A stretch of DNA of 19,645 nt from Trichodesmium sp. jk18x7bins.61 (lineage in GTDB: Bacteria; Cyanobacteriota; Cyanobacteriia; Cyanobacteriales; Microcoleaceae). A program made the position numbers and the translations under genes. Under the pieces are notes generated by a model. The model ran no database searches. It saw nothing but the letters and a program-made list of their open reading frames with translations, and was not told the DNA's origin. The stretch spans positions 1 to 19,645 of the forward strand of contig JAJEAQ010000193.1 in NCBI GenBank assembly GCA_022822685.1, read 5' to 3'. This document shows positions 8,550 through 15,667 of the stretch, piece by piece; position 1 is the stretch's first letter, and the number at the start of each line of letters is the position of its first letter.

Positions 8550-10604
8550 ATGGAACCACTTTATCAGTACGCTTGGTTGATTCCAGTATTGCCTTTGGCA
8601 GGGGCAATGCTAGTCGGCCTTGGGTTAATTTCCTATAGTAGAGCCACCAGCAATTTGCGACAGGGGTCAGCAGTATTTATAGTTTCCCTGTTAGGAACTG
8701 CAATGGTTCTATCTTTTGCTCTACTCTGGAGTCAAATTAATGGCCATGAAACCTATACTCAAATGTTTGAGTGGGCAGCAGCAGGTGAATTCCGATTGAA
8801 AATGGGCTACACCATAGACCATCTAACTGCCCTAATGTTGGTCATCGTTACTACTGTTGCCTTCTTAGTCATGGTATACACTGACGGCTACATGGCTCAT
8901 GACCCTGGATATGTGCGCTTCTATGCTTATTTGAGTTTATTTAGCTCCTCAATGTTAGGTCTAGTGGTCTCTCCTAACCTAGTCCAGGTTTATGTATTTT
9001 GGGAGCTGGTGGGTGTATCTTCCTACCTACTGATTGGTTTCTGGTACCACCGCAAAGCAGCAGCAGATGCTTGCCAAAAAGCTTTTGTTGCTAACCGTGT
9101 TGGTGACTTTGGTTTGCTACTGGGGATGCTGGGAATTTATTGGGCTACTGGTAGCTTTGAATTTGAGGTGATGGGCGATCGCTTACAAGAGTTAGTAGAA
9201 ACAGGGGCTCTCAGCGCTGCTTTAGCAACTCTGTTCGCGGTTTTAGTCTTCTTAGGGCCTGTAGCTAAGTCGGCCCAATTCCCATTGCACGTCTGGCTAC
9301 CAGATGCTATGGAAGGTCCAACACCCATTTCTGCTCTCATCCACGCAGCAACAATGGTAGCTGCTGGAGTCTTCTTAATTGCTCGGATGTACCCAGTATT
9401 TGAACATCTACCAGTGGTAATGAATATTATCGCCTGGACAGGAGCCTTCACCGCTTTTCTGGGTGCAACGATCGCTATTACCCAAAACGATATTAAAAAA
9501 GGTCTAGCCTATTCCACTATCTCCCAGTTGGGCTACATGGTGATGGCCATGGGTGTAGGAGCGTACAGCGCTGGCCTATTTCACTTAATGACCCATGCTT
9601 ACTTCAAAGCCATGTTATTCCTCTGCTCTGGCTCAGTAATTCATGGTATGGAGGCAGTAGTCGGTAACAATCCAGTTTTGGCTCAAGATATGCGGTTAAT
9701 GGGTGGACTGCGTAAATATATGCCCATTACCTCTACCTGCTTCTTAATCGGTACTTTAGCAATTTGTGGTATACCACCTTTTGCAGGTTTTTGGTCAAAA
9801 GATGAAATTCTGGGTAATGCTTTTGCAGCCAACCAGGCTCTGTGGATTGTCGGTTGGTTAACTGCAGGAATGACTGCTTTCTATATGTTCCGGATGTATT
9901 TCAGCACTTTTGAGGGGGATTTTCGGGGTAACGACGAAGAGATTAAAGAGCAATTATTAGTTGCTAACTCTGCTCCAGTAGTTGCTTTCGGCCTGGGTGC
10001 AATGGCTTCGAAGGAACTAGAACATGGTCATAATGATCATGGTCATCATAGCGACTCTCCTCATGAGTCTCCAATCACAATGACTTTGCCATTGATGGCT
10101 TTAGCAATTCCTTCGACACTTATTGGTTTATTAGGGACTCCTTTTGCTAATTATTTTGAGCAGTTGATTTATGCACCAGGGGAATCTTTAGCAGAAGTAT
10201 TAGAGGAACTTACTGAGTTTGAGATGACAGAATTTTTGATTATGGCGGGTAACTCTGTAGGTATTGCTTTGATTGGTATTACTTTAGCTTCACTGATGTA
10301 CTTGAGCCATAAAATTGACCATGGTGCGATCGCTGAAAAAATCAAACCGCTTTACAACTTTTCCCTTAACAAATGGTATTTAGACGACATCAATGAATTC
10401 CTCTTTGTCAAAGGTAGTCGTCGTCTAGCACGCCAAGTTTTAGAAGTGGATTACAAAATAGTTGATGGGGCTGTTAACTTGACAGGTTTTATCACTCTCT
10501 TGAGTGGGGAAGGTTTGAAATATTTAGAGAATGGTCGCGCTCAATTTTATGCCTTAATCGTATTTGTAGCAGTATTAGGCTTAGTGGTTGTTTCTGGCAT
10601 CTAG
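8550..10604 (+). CDS. ndhF: NAD(P)H-quinone oxidoreductase subunit 5 (NdhF1)
   Basis: NdhF1 is a proton-pumping antiporter-like subunit in the membrane arm of NDH-1, which passes electrons from ferredoxin to plastoquinone in the thylakoid membrane. At 684 residues it is close to the usual cyanobacterial NdhF1 length. The N-terminus (MEPLYQYAWLIPVLPLAGAM) is typical. The conserved membrane glutamate (E152 in VFWELVGVSSYLL) and lysine (K240 in VAKSAQFPLHVWLPD) of the NuoL/MrpA family are present, followed by GPTPISALIHAATMVAAG. A His-rich loop (HGHNDHGHH, about residues 492-500) precedes the C-terminal helices and the long lateral-helix region. ndhD1 lies 304 bp downstream on the same strand, as in other Nostocales, which points to the NDH-1L (respiratory) form rather than the CO2-uptake NdhF3/F4 forms. 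No strong ribosome binding site precedes ATG 8550. Confidence 0.97.
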   Translation: MEPLYQYAWLIPVLPLAGAMLVGLGLISYSRATSNLRQGSAVFIVSLLGTAMVLSFALLWSQINGHETYTQMFEWAAAGEFRLKMGYTIDHLTALMLVIVTTVAFLVMVYTDGYMAHDPGYVRFYAYLSLFSSSMLGLVVSPNLVQVYVFWELVGVSSYLLIGFWYHRKAAADACQKAFVANRVGDFGLLLGMLGIYWATGSFEFEVMGDRLQELVETGALSAALATLFAVLVFLGPVAKSAQFPLHVWLPDAMEGPTPISALIHAATMVAAGVFLIARMYPVFEHLPVVMNIIAWTGAFTAFLGATIAITQNDIKKGLAYSTISQLGYMVMAMGVGAYSAGLFHLMTHAYFKAMLFLCSGSVIHGMEAVVGNNPVLAQDMRLMGGLRKYMPITSTCFLIGTLAICGIPPFAGFWSKDEILGNAFAANQALWIVGWLTAGMTAFYMFRMYFSTFEGDFRGNDEEIKEQLLVANSAPVVAFGLGAMASKELEHGHNDHGHHSDSPHESPITMTLPLMALAIPSTLIGLLGTPFANYFEQLIYAPGESLAEVLEELTEFEMTEFLIMAGNSVGIALIGITLASLMYLSHKIDHGAIAEKIKPLYNFSLNKWYLDDINEFLFVKGSRRLARQVLEVDYKIVDGAVNLTGFITLLSGEGLKYLENGRAQFYALIVFVAVLGLVVVSGI

Positions 10605-10908
10605 CTTTGGCAGAAGCCATGAGTATATCCTACTAATATAATTTTTGGGGATTTCACTATTTGTGCATTGGCTGAATATCAGGTTTTGAATAATAGTGGG
10701 ATAGGTTGCTGGTAAGGATTTGGCACGCCCAATCCGGAAAACAACTATAAGATACAATGAGGCAGGTTCTAAATAATACCTCTCCTGGAATGGAGAAACT
10801 CGCTCCCAATCAAAAGAGAAAGCTTTCACAATAATCTGGGAATCCCCCGTGCTTTAGCCGGGGGAGAATGTATATGAAACACAAAGTATTTTCAATTTTT
10901 GGATATCT
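10605..10908. other. Spacer between ndhF and ndhD1
   Basis: This 304-bp spacer carries a remnant of an IS200/IS605-type right end in its 3' half (see the separate entry). The first 150 bases show no recognisable element. No terminator is visible after ndhF. The hairpin at 10844-10864 stands 44 bases before the ndhD1 start. Confidence 0.6.
10763..10873 (+). mobile_element. IS200/IS605 (TnpB-family) right-end remnant with GC hairpin
   Basis: The segment ends in a strong hairpin: CCCCCG (10844-10849), loop of nine bases TGCTTTAGC, CGGGGG (10859-10864), in the context GGAATCCCCCGTGC ... GGGGGAGAATGT. This is the wording seen at the right end of many cyanobacterial IS891/IS1341-type elements, directly downstream of tnpB. 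The preceding bases read QVLNNTSPGMEKLAPNQKRK in one frame, which resembles text found at TnpB 3' ends (recognised from memory). No tnpB body or left end is present, so this is a solo remnant. In intact elements the right-end transcript supplies the TnpB guide RNA scaffold. Whether this copy is transcribed that way is unknown, though it lies co-directionally between ndhF and ndhD1. Confidence 0.65.
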
Positions 10909-12489
10909 ATGGCTGATTTTCCTTGGCTGACAACAATAATTTTATTTCCCATAGCTGCATCGCTGCTGATTCCAATTATTCCGGATAAAGACGGTTTAAC
11001 GGTGCGGTGGTACGCCTTAATTATTGGATTAATTGATTTTGCGATGCTCATCGCTGCCTTCTGCATAGGCTATGACGTTAATAATCCTGAACTACAACTT
11101 GTAGAAAGTTACGCTTGGGTGCCACAACTAGACTTAAATTGGTCAGTTGGGGCTGATGGTTTATCCATGCCATTGATTATCCTAACTGGATTTATCACCA
11201 CCCTAGCGATTATGGCGGCATGGCCTGTAAGTTTTAAGCCAAAGCTGTTTTATTTCCTGATGTTGGCAATGTATGGCGGTCAAATCGCTGTGTTTGCAGT
11301 GCAGGATATGTTACTGTTTTTCCTCGTTTGGGAATTAGAGTTAGTGCCTGTTTACCTGATTCTCTCCATCTGGGGTGGTAAACGGCGGTTATATGCAGCA
11401 ACTAAGTTTATTCTTTACACTGCAGGTGGTTCCCTGTTTATTTTGCTAGCAGGGTTAACAATGGCGTTTTATGGCGATACAGTTACCTTTGATATGAGGG
11501 CGCTCTCTGCCAAAGATTACGCTTTTAACCTGCAACTATTATTATATGCAGCGTTTTTAATTGCCTACGCTGTCAAGTTACCGATTTTCCCATTACACAC
11601 CTGGCTCCCAGATGCTCACGGGGAGGCAACAGCCCCTGCTCATATGTTACTGGCAGGAATCCTGTTGAAGATGGGTGGGTACGCATTACTGCGGATGAAT
11701 GCCGGAATGTTACCAGATGCTCATGGGGTATTTGCTCCTGTCTTAGTGATTTTAGGGGTTGTAAATATTGTCTATGCGGCTTTAACTTCGTTTGCCCAAC
11801 GAAACCTGAAGCGGAAAATTGCCTATTCTTCAATTTCGCACATGGGTTTTGTGTTGATTGGTATGGCTTCATTTACTAATATTGGTTTAAGTGGGGCTGT
11901 GCTGCAAATGATTTCTCACGGATTGATTGGGGCAAGTTTATTCTTTTTGGTAGGATGTACTTATGATCGTACCCACACTTTATTGTTAGATGAAATGGGT
12001 GGTGTTGGTCAGAAAATGAAGAAGGTGTTCGCGATGTGGACAACTTGTTCCATGGCATCTTTGGCTTTACCCGGAATGAGTGGGTTTGTCGCTGAGGTGA
12101 TGGTGTTTATTGGTTTTGCTACCAGTGATGCTTACAATGCTAATTTTAAGGTTTTGGTAATTTTCTTAGCAGCAGTGGGAGTGATTTTGACTCCAATTTA
12201 TCTGTTGTCTATGTTGCGGGAAATTTTATACGGCCCAGAGAATAAAGAATTAGTAGAACATGAAGTTCTCAAGGATGCCGAACCTCGTGAGGTGTTTATT
12301 ATTGGTTGTCTATTAGTGCCAATTATTGGAATTGGTTTGTATCCAAAGATTGTGACTCAGATTTATGATGCAACTACTGTACAATTGACAGCACGGTTGC
12401 GAGGTTCAGTACCAACCTTGATGGAGTCTGATCAGATAGCATTAACGGATGAGTTTAGTTGGCCGATGCGTGCGCCTGCAATTAAGTAG
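10909..12489 (+). CDS. ndhD: NAD(P)H-quinone oxidoreductase subunit 4 (NdhD1)
   Basis: NdhD1 is the NuoM-like antiporter subunit in the NDH-1L membrane arm, partnering NdhF1 in proton translocation. It has 526 residues, the expected length. The conserved glutamate (E142 in LVWELELVPVYL) and lysine (K223 in YAVKLPIFPLHTWLPD) of the proton path are intact. So are GEATAPAHMLLAGILLKMGG and the RNLKRKIAYSSISHMG segment. The start ATG 10909 follows a weak ribosome-binding-like GGAT about eight bases upstream, and the N-terminus MADFPWLTTIILFP is typical. A perfect-stem terminator 42 bases after the stop closes the ndhF-ndhD1 unit. The antisense open frames at 11573-11872 and 11876-12058 are shadows. 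Confidence 0.97.
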   Translation: MADFPWLTTIILFPIAASLLIPIIPDKDGLTVRWYALIIGLIDFAMLIAAFCIGYDVNNPELQLVESYAWVPQLDLNWSVGADGLSMPLIILTGFITTLAIMAAWPVSFKPKLFYFLMLAMYGGQIAVFAVQDMLLFFLVWELELVPVYLILSIWGGKRRLYAATKFILYTAGGSLFILLAGLTMAFYGDTVTFDMRALSAKDYAFNLQLLLYAAFLIAYAVKLPIFPLHTWLPDAHGEATAPAHMLLAGILLKMGGYALLRMNAGMLPDAHGVFAPVLVILGVVNIVYAALTSFAQRNLKRKIAYSSISHMGFVLIGMASFTNIGLSGAVLQMISHGLIGASLFFLVGCTYDRTHTLLLDEMGGVGQKMKKVFAMWTTCSMASLALPGMSGFVAEVMVFIGFATSDAYNANFKVLVIFLAAVGVILTPIYLLSMLREILYGPENKELVEHEVLKDAEPREVFIIGCLLVPIIGIGLYPKIVTQIYDATTVQLTARLRGSVPTLMESDQIALTDEFSWPMRAPAIK

Positions 12490-12530
12490 TGTTGGTGATT
12501 TGAGGTTTCCTGAATTTTCTTCCGTTTTCT

Positions 12531-12563
12531 ACAAAACCCCCTTTTTTTATATGGGGGTTTTGT
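12531..12563 (+). terminator. Rho-independent terminator of ndhD1
   Basis: ACAAAACCCCC (12531-12541) pairs exactly with GGGGGTTTTGT (12553-12563) across an 11-nt loop, and the stem is followed by TTTTCT. It lies just after the ndhD1 stop and probably ends the ndhF-ndhD1 transcript. Confidence 0.85.
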
Positions 12564-12591
12564 TTTCTAGACTTACCCATTCAGATAGATA

Positions 12592-12624
12592 AAATGTCTA
12601 TAATCCTCTGTTTCTTGTAGCTTA
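12592..12624. repeat. Direct repeat D, copy 1
   Basis: AAATGTCTATAATC, then TCTGTTTC and TGTAGCTTA, recur in the same order and orientation at 14894-14933, where an extra short insertion is present. The two copies bracket a 2.3-kb segment containing the unknown gene and the family C repeat cluster. Copy 2 is directly abutted by the family A element. Confidence 0.6.
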
Positions 12625-12664
12625 TATCAATTTCAATAAATATTGCTACAAAGTTTTAGGGGGT

Positions 12665-12767
12665 AATATCATGTCCGGATGATTAAGTATTATAAAATTG
12701 GGAAGAGTTCGGAATTCCGAATTCGGAATTCGGAATTCGGAGTTAGGAGGAGAAAAAAGAAGGTATA
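12665..12767. repeat. Family C repeat end plus EcoRI-like heptamer array
   Basis: It begins with AATATCATGTCCGGATGATT (12665-12684), a copy of the family C terminus found again at 12768. It continues with a tandem array of GGAATTC-type heptamers (about 12710-12742) and a purine-rich tract, AGGAGGAGAAAAAAGAAGG. No matching right end is seen before the next element starts, so this may be an outer copy interrupted by the one at 12768. Confidence 0.55.
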
Positions 12768-12906
12768 ATATCATGTCCGGACGATTAAGTATCATAAAAT
12801 TGGGAGTCGGCGCGGAAGAATGAAGAAGGAATTTCGAGGCGCGAAGGGAAAAAAGAAGGTATCAGGAGGAGAAAGTTTTTTATCACTAATTAAGCGGACA
12901 CTATAT
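12768..12906. mobile_element. MITE-like element family C, copy at 12768
   Basis: The left end ATATCATGTCCGGACGATTA and the right end (reverse complement ATATAGTGTCCGCTTAATTA) form imperfect terminal inverted repeats around a purine-rich interior without coding capacity. The length is about 139 bp. It lies between two other copies of the same terminus, giving a cluster downstream of ndhD1. Confidence 0.55.
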
Positions 12907-12907
12907 A

Positions 12908-13027
12908 ATATCATACCCGAATAATTACTGATAAAAAACCTTTTCTCTTCTAAGCTTTTATTCCCTTCTGCCTTCTGCCCTCTGCCTTCCTTCTAGCAAA
13001 GTGTAAGTATTCAACTGGACATGATAT
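12908..13027. mobile_element. MITE-like element family C, copy at 12908
   Basis: It starts ATATCATACCCGAATAATTA and ends with the inverse of ATATCATGTCCAGTTGAATA, giving imperfect inverted termini about 120 bp apart. The interior is a pyrimidine-rich tandem tract of CTTCTGC units (about 12961-12993). The right end is shared with 4457-4481. Confidence 0.55.
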
Positions 13028-13245
13028 AAGACTCAAAAAGAGGTATATGTAAGGTAGGCAAAAACGCCTAATTTATCGAGGCTAGGTGATAACTAAATAT
13101 CTGCCCACCCTACTTTTTTGTGAGATGACGGAAGCAACTTAGCTCAGTCCAAGGGTTGTCAGGTATTGGGCTTGTCTACTCCGAGCACAGCAACAAAGTT
13201 CTGATTAGCCCCTGAGCTTGGCCTTACGGCAGGCGGAGCCGACCG
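13028..13245. other. Noncoding stretch with inverted repeats before the unknown gene
   Basis: TAAGGTAGGCAAA near 13050 and GCCCACCCTACTTT near 13105 are loosely complementary, suggesting another small palindromic repeat. At about 13221-13245, CTTACGGCAGGCGGAGCCGA resembles a GC-rich repeat common between genes in Nostocales (recognised from memory). No gene is seen. Confidence 0.4.
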
Positions 13246-14409
13246 CTAGGGGGTTCCTGACAGATTATTCTTCTTGCTTCTTCGCCATTCCTCAAAGTGA
13301 ATATTGAAATCTGCTTGATTTACAAGATTGTATTTTATCTTATCTATCTTTCCTTTGTCATTGAGCCATATAATATCCCGTACATGTTCTTCTCCTATCT
13401 TCCATACGCCTTTTTCATCACACTGAGAGTTTGCTGCGGCGTGCATTGAACGGGAACGCATTCGAGCTACTTGAGAAAACCAGGGATATTTTAGATCTTC
13501 CGTTGAAAGGGGAGGCATTTCATCTATTTCTGACTCTGTCGTATCAGGGCTCATGTATAATGAACTTTGAGCTAAAGCAACTACCAAATTATTCACACTA
13601 ACATCGAAAGCGATCGCACTATTGGCAGCATCAAAAACTTTCACAGAAGCTGGTTTTTTGTTTTTTGCGTCTGTTGTAGCCCAAGGGAAATTCAGATCTT
13701 TATAAAGTAGAATATCCCATATAATATCTGTTGGAAACTTGACTTCGACTAGAGATAACAAGTCTATAACAAAAGTTCTCCAACTTTTTTTTATATCACT
13801 CGTATATTTATCCAAATCTTTGAATTGTTTTTTTTCTTCTTCCGTCAATTCAAAACCGTCTTGATCTGATTTCAACTTCTCTATCAAAATCCATACCTCA
13901 CTAATGTATTTGTCTGAGTCTGTCAAACGAAAGTGCCACTCTGTTAAAGACTTTTTTAATGACTGTTTCTCTAATTCTGCTACTTGTTGTATTTTAACAA
14001 TATCCTCTAAAATTTCATATATATTCGATTCCTCTGCAATTGCTACATGCTGTAAAAAACGTTCTTTAAATGTATCTGCAAAAGGTCGCTTGTCAGAATA
14101 AGACAAAGATTTGGGGAGAAAAAAATTTAGACTGGAAATAACACTGTGAAATTTTTCCCAATAAGTTCTATCTAGAACTCGAAATTGATGCTCCTGCCAA
14201 TAATTAGACGAACCACTATAGCGTTTTGCATATTCTTCTTCCTCTGTTCGTCTTGAGTCTGACTCTTTATGGTTTTCTCCTACTACATTGAGCTGATCTG
14301 TTTTCAAAAATGTTTTAGTCCCCTCAGCTCCCGAAAGCATGCGTTGAATAGTGGTTGAAGCATCATCATGGGAATTTACCTTTTTATTGGCTGGCATGGG
14401 TTCGCTCAA
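13246..14409 (-). CDS. Conserved-looking hypothetical protein, function unknown
   Basis: No family is recognised. The open frame has 387 codons from TTG 14409; ATG 14397 (MPANKKVNS) would give 383. The product is soluble and rich in charged residues, with no signal peptide or membrane helix. The first 65 residues look disordered (Ser, Glu, Lys rich, with EEEEYAKRYSGSS). The middle (about 75-215) is predicted helical and rich in Glu/Lys/Leu, with coiled-coil potential. The C-terminal half has aromatic and Trp-containing segments (PWFSQVARMRSRSMHAAANS). Neither start has a good ribosome binding site. The frame upstream is the same as that of a 48-codon ORF with a strong site (14577), separated by one TAG (14431-14433). 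The stop lies at the edge of a GC-rich repeat. A HIP1 site at 13610 suggests long residence in a cyanobacterial genome. Confidence 0.7.
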   Translation of the reverse strand: MSEPMPANKKVNSHDDASTTIQRMLSGAEGTKTFLKTDQLNVVGENHKESDSRRTEEEEYAKRYSGSSNYWQEHQFRVLDRTYWEKFHSVISSLNFFLPKSLSYSDKRPFADTFKERFLQHVAIAEESNIYEILEDIVKIQQVAELEKQSLKKSLTEWHFRLTDSDKYISEVWILIEKLKSDQDGFELTEEEKKQFKDLDKYTSDIKKSWRTFVIDLLSLVEVKFPTDIIWDILLYKDLNFPWATTDAKNKKPASVKVFDAANSAIAFDVSVNNLVVALAQSSLYMSPDTTESEIDEMPPLSTEDLKYPWFSQVARMRSRSMHAAANSQCDEKGVWKIGEEHVRDIIWLNDKGKIDKIKYNLVNQADFNIHFEEWRRSKKNNLSGTP

Positions 14410-14430
14410 TAGTTCTGAACTTTCCCATAA

Positions 14431-14577
14431 CTAGGTGAATATGCTTCTAAATTTTGGCTCCGATGGTCTTTTCTTCTCTGCTCTCATCTCCTGTTTTGCA
14501 GTTGTGCCGATTGTTTTATTTTTAGGTTTTAACAACTGAATCAGTGCTATTTTTTTAGGTACTTGTATTTGATACAT
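14431..14577 (-). CDS. 48-codon ORF with strong ribosome binding site, in frame with the unknown gene
   Basis: ATG 14577 is preceded by AGGAG with a six-base spacer, the best ribosome binding site in this part of the window. The product begins MYQIQVPKKIALIQLL, is strongly basic, ends FRSIFT, and stops at TAG 14431-14433. After that single stop the same frame runs on for seven codons to TTG 14409 and through the 387-codon ORF. It is therefore either the original N-terminus of that gene, cut off by a nonsense mutation, or a short leader ORF coupled to it. The product resembles no known family. Too short to settle by inspection. Confidence 0.5.
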   Translation of the reverse strand: MYQIQVPKKIALIQLLKPKNKTIGTTAKQEMRAEKKRPSEPKFRSIFT

Positions 14578-14893
14578 TCAGAACTCCTGTTATTTATTTC
14601 GGTCAAACTGTTACACTTATTCTAGGTAGCTGTCAATGATCAGGATAAATATTCTTGTCTATACTTCACTTCTTTATAGCCATTTTGCTACAGTCTAGAT
14701 GGCAACTGAGGAAGTAATTTGTAGCGGTCAATGATTGAATTATTTTGGCGATATAATGACAGCAACTACTAAAGCAGAGTTTTTGTTAAGAATTTTCCAC
14801 TTTGTGTACAGTATCATCAGATTTTTCGTGCTAGAATGAATAAAATGATGGTATTAGGAAAGACTTTGGAGAAGATAAATTCTCTTTCTGATC

Positions 14894-14933
14894 AAATGTC
14901 TATAATCTTCTGTTTCCTGTTTTCTGTAGCTTA
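14894..14933. repeat. Direct repeat D, copy 2
   Basis: This matches 12592-12624, with a short insertion between TGTTTC and TGTAGCTTA. Its last two bases are the start of the 8-bp target duplication of the adjacent family A element, so that element inserted right at the end of this repeat. Confidence 0.6.
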
Positions 14934-15047
14934 AACAGTGGCGTTGCTGAAATGTAATGTGAGGTAGCTGAGGGTAAAATCGGAAAATATATTTTTTCGT
15001 TGATAGTTAATCTAAAAATCATTACCATTCAACAACGCCTAAACAGT
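14932..15047. mobile_element. MITE-like element family A, copy 2, with 8-bp target duplication
   Basis: The element proper is 14940-15039, exactly 100 bp. The left end GGCGTTGCTGAAATGTAATG and the reverse complement of the right end GGCGTTGTTGAATGGTAATG match at 17 of 20 positions. It is flanked by identical 8-mers, TAAACAGT at 14932-14939 and 15040-15047, a perfect target-site duplication showing transposition into this spot. It is in inverse orientation to copy 1 (4148-4247). The interior has no coding capacity, so the transposase must act in trans. Confidence 0.85.
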
Positions 15048-15339
15048 TACTAATGCAGCCTATTCCATATAAATGTGGCACATTAATTTTAGTAGTTGAG
15101 AATTTCGTGAATACTTAAAACTTCAAAAACTATTTTATAAACTCCTACTACTGTACTTCATAAACCAGGAATAAGCTGTATCATGTTCTGATAATTAGTT
15201 ATAAAAAAGTATTTGTGTGTAGTTGCGATGGGACGCCTATAGATACATTTTGGGGGCACTGTCACGACTACGATCCTAATTATAAGTGTTTTACAGAAAA
15301 TAATATAACCCTTGATTTTTGATTGAACGACCTGAGTAC

Positions 15340-15577
15340 TATAGCAGTTCTCATATTAGTGAGGTACAAAGATTTCTGATTTTGGGGAGTTGGGAGTTGG
15401 GAATTGGGAATTGGGATTTGGGAGTTGGGAGTTGGGAGTCGGAGTTACAGCAGTTTGCAACTTGAGCAGGTACAAAATTCTGAGGAAGTAGGCAACAGCT
15501 CATCTGGCAACAGGCAAAAGAAAATAGGGAATAGAGATTATGTAAAACTGTACCTCACCATTCTGAAAAGTGCTGTA
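15340..15577. mobile_element. Inverted-repeat element family B, copy 2, with heptamer array
   Basis: It begins TATAGCAGTTCTCATATTAG and ends with the inverse of TACAGCACTTTTCAGAATGG, forming imperfect inverted termini. The subterminal GTGAGGTACA also occurs in both arms. Eight tandem heptamers (15385-15440, GGGAGTT with GGGAATT and GGGATTT variants) follow the same leader as in copy 1. Copy 1 has five clear units and is 100 bp shorter, so the array and interior vary while the ends are kept. Confidence 0.65.
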
Positions 15578-15630
15578 ATTTTATTGTTTTTGTGTTTTTT
15601 TTGTGAGCATAAATTGTGATACTGATGTTT

Positions 15631-15667
15631 GAGAGAAAGGGATTGACGAAGACAATCCCTTTCTCTC
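15631..15667. repeat. Perfect 15-bp stem hairpin, orphan
   Basis: GAGAGAAAGGGATTG (15631-15645) pairs exactly with CAATCCCTTTCTCTC (15653-15667) around a 7-nt loop, ACGAAGA. Neither side has a T tract, so a simple rho-independent terminator is not well supported on either strand. No gene ends nearby on the plus strand. It could be a terminator of a lost gene, part of a noncoding RNA, or a palindromic repeat. Confidence 0.6.

Noticed and set aside
10581..10829. 82-codon minus-strand open frame
   Set aside because: Antisense to the ndhF end and the IS right-end remnant; no protein character.
13225..13262. Similarity between the end of the unknown gene (inverse of CCTAGGGGG-like text) and the group II intron start
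   Set aside because: Only about a dozen bases (GGAACCCC-CTAGC) agree and no other intron feature follows; probably chance.
15404..15619. 71-codon plus-strand open frame
   Set aside because: Its first third is translation of the GGGAGTT heptamer array and the rest of element B; no ribosome binding site or protein character.
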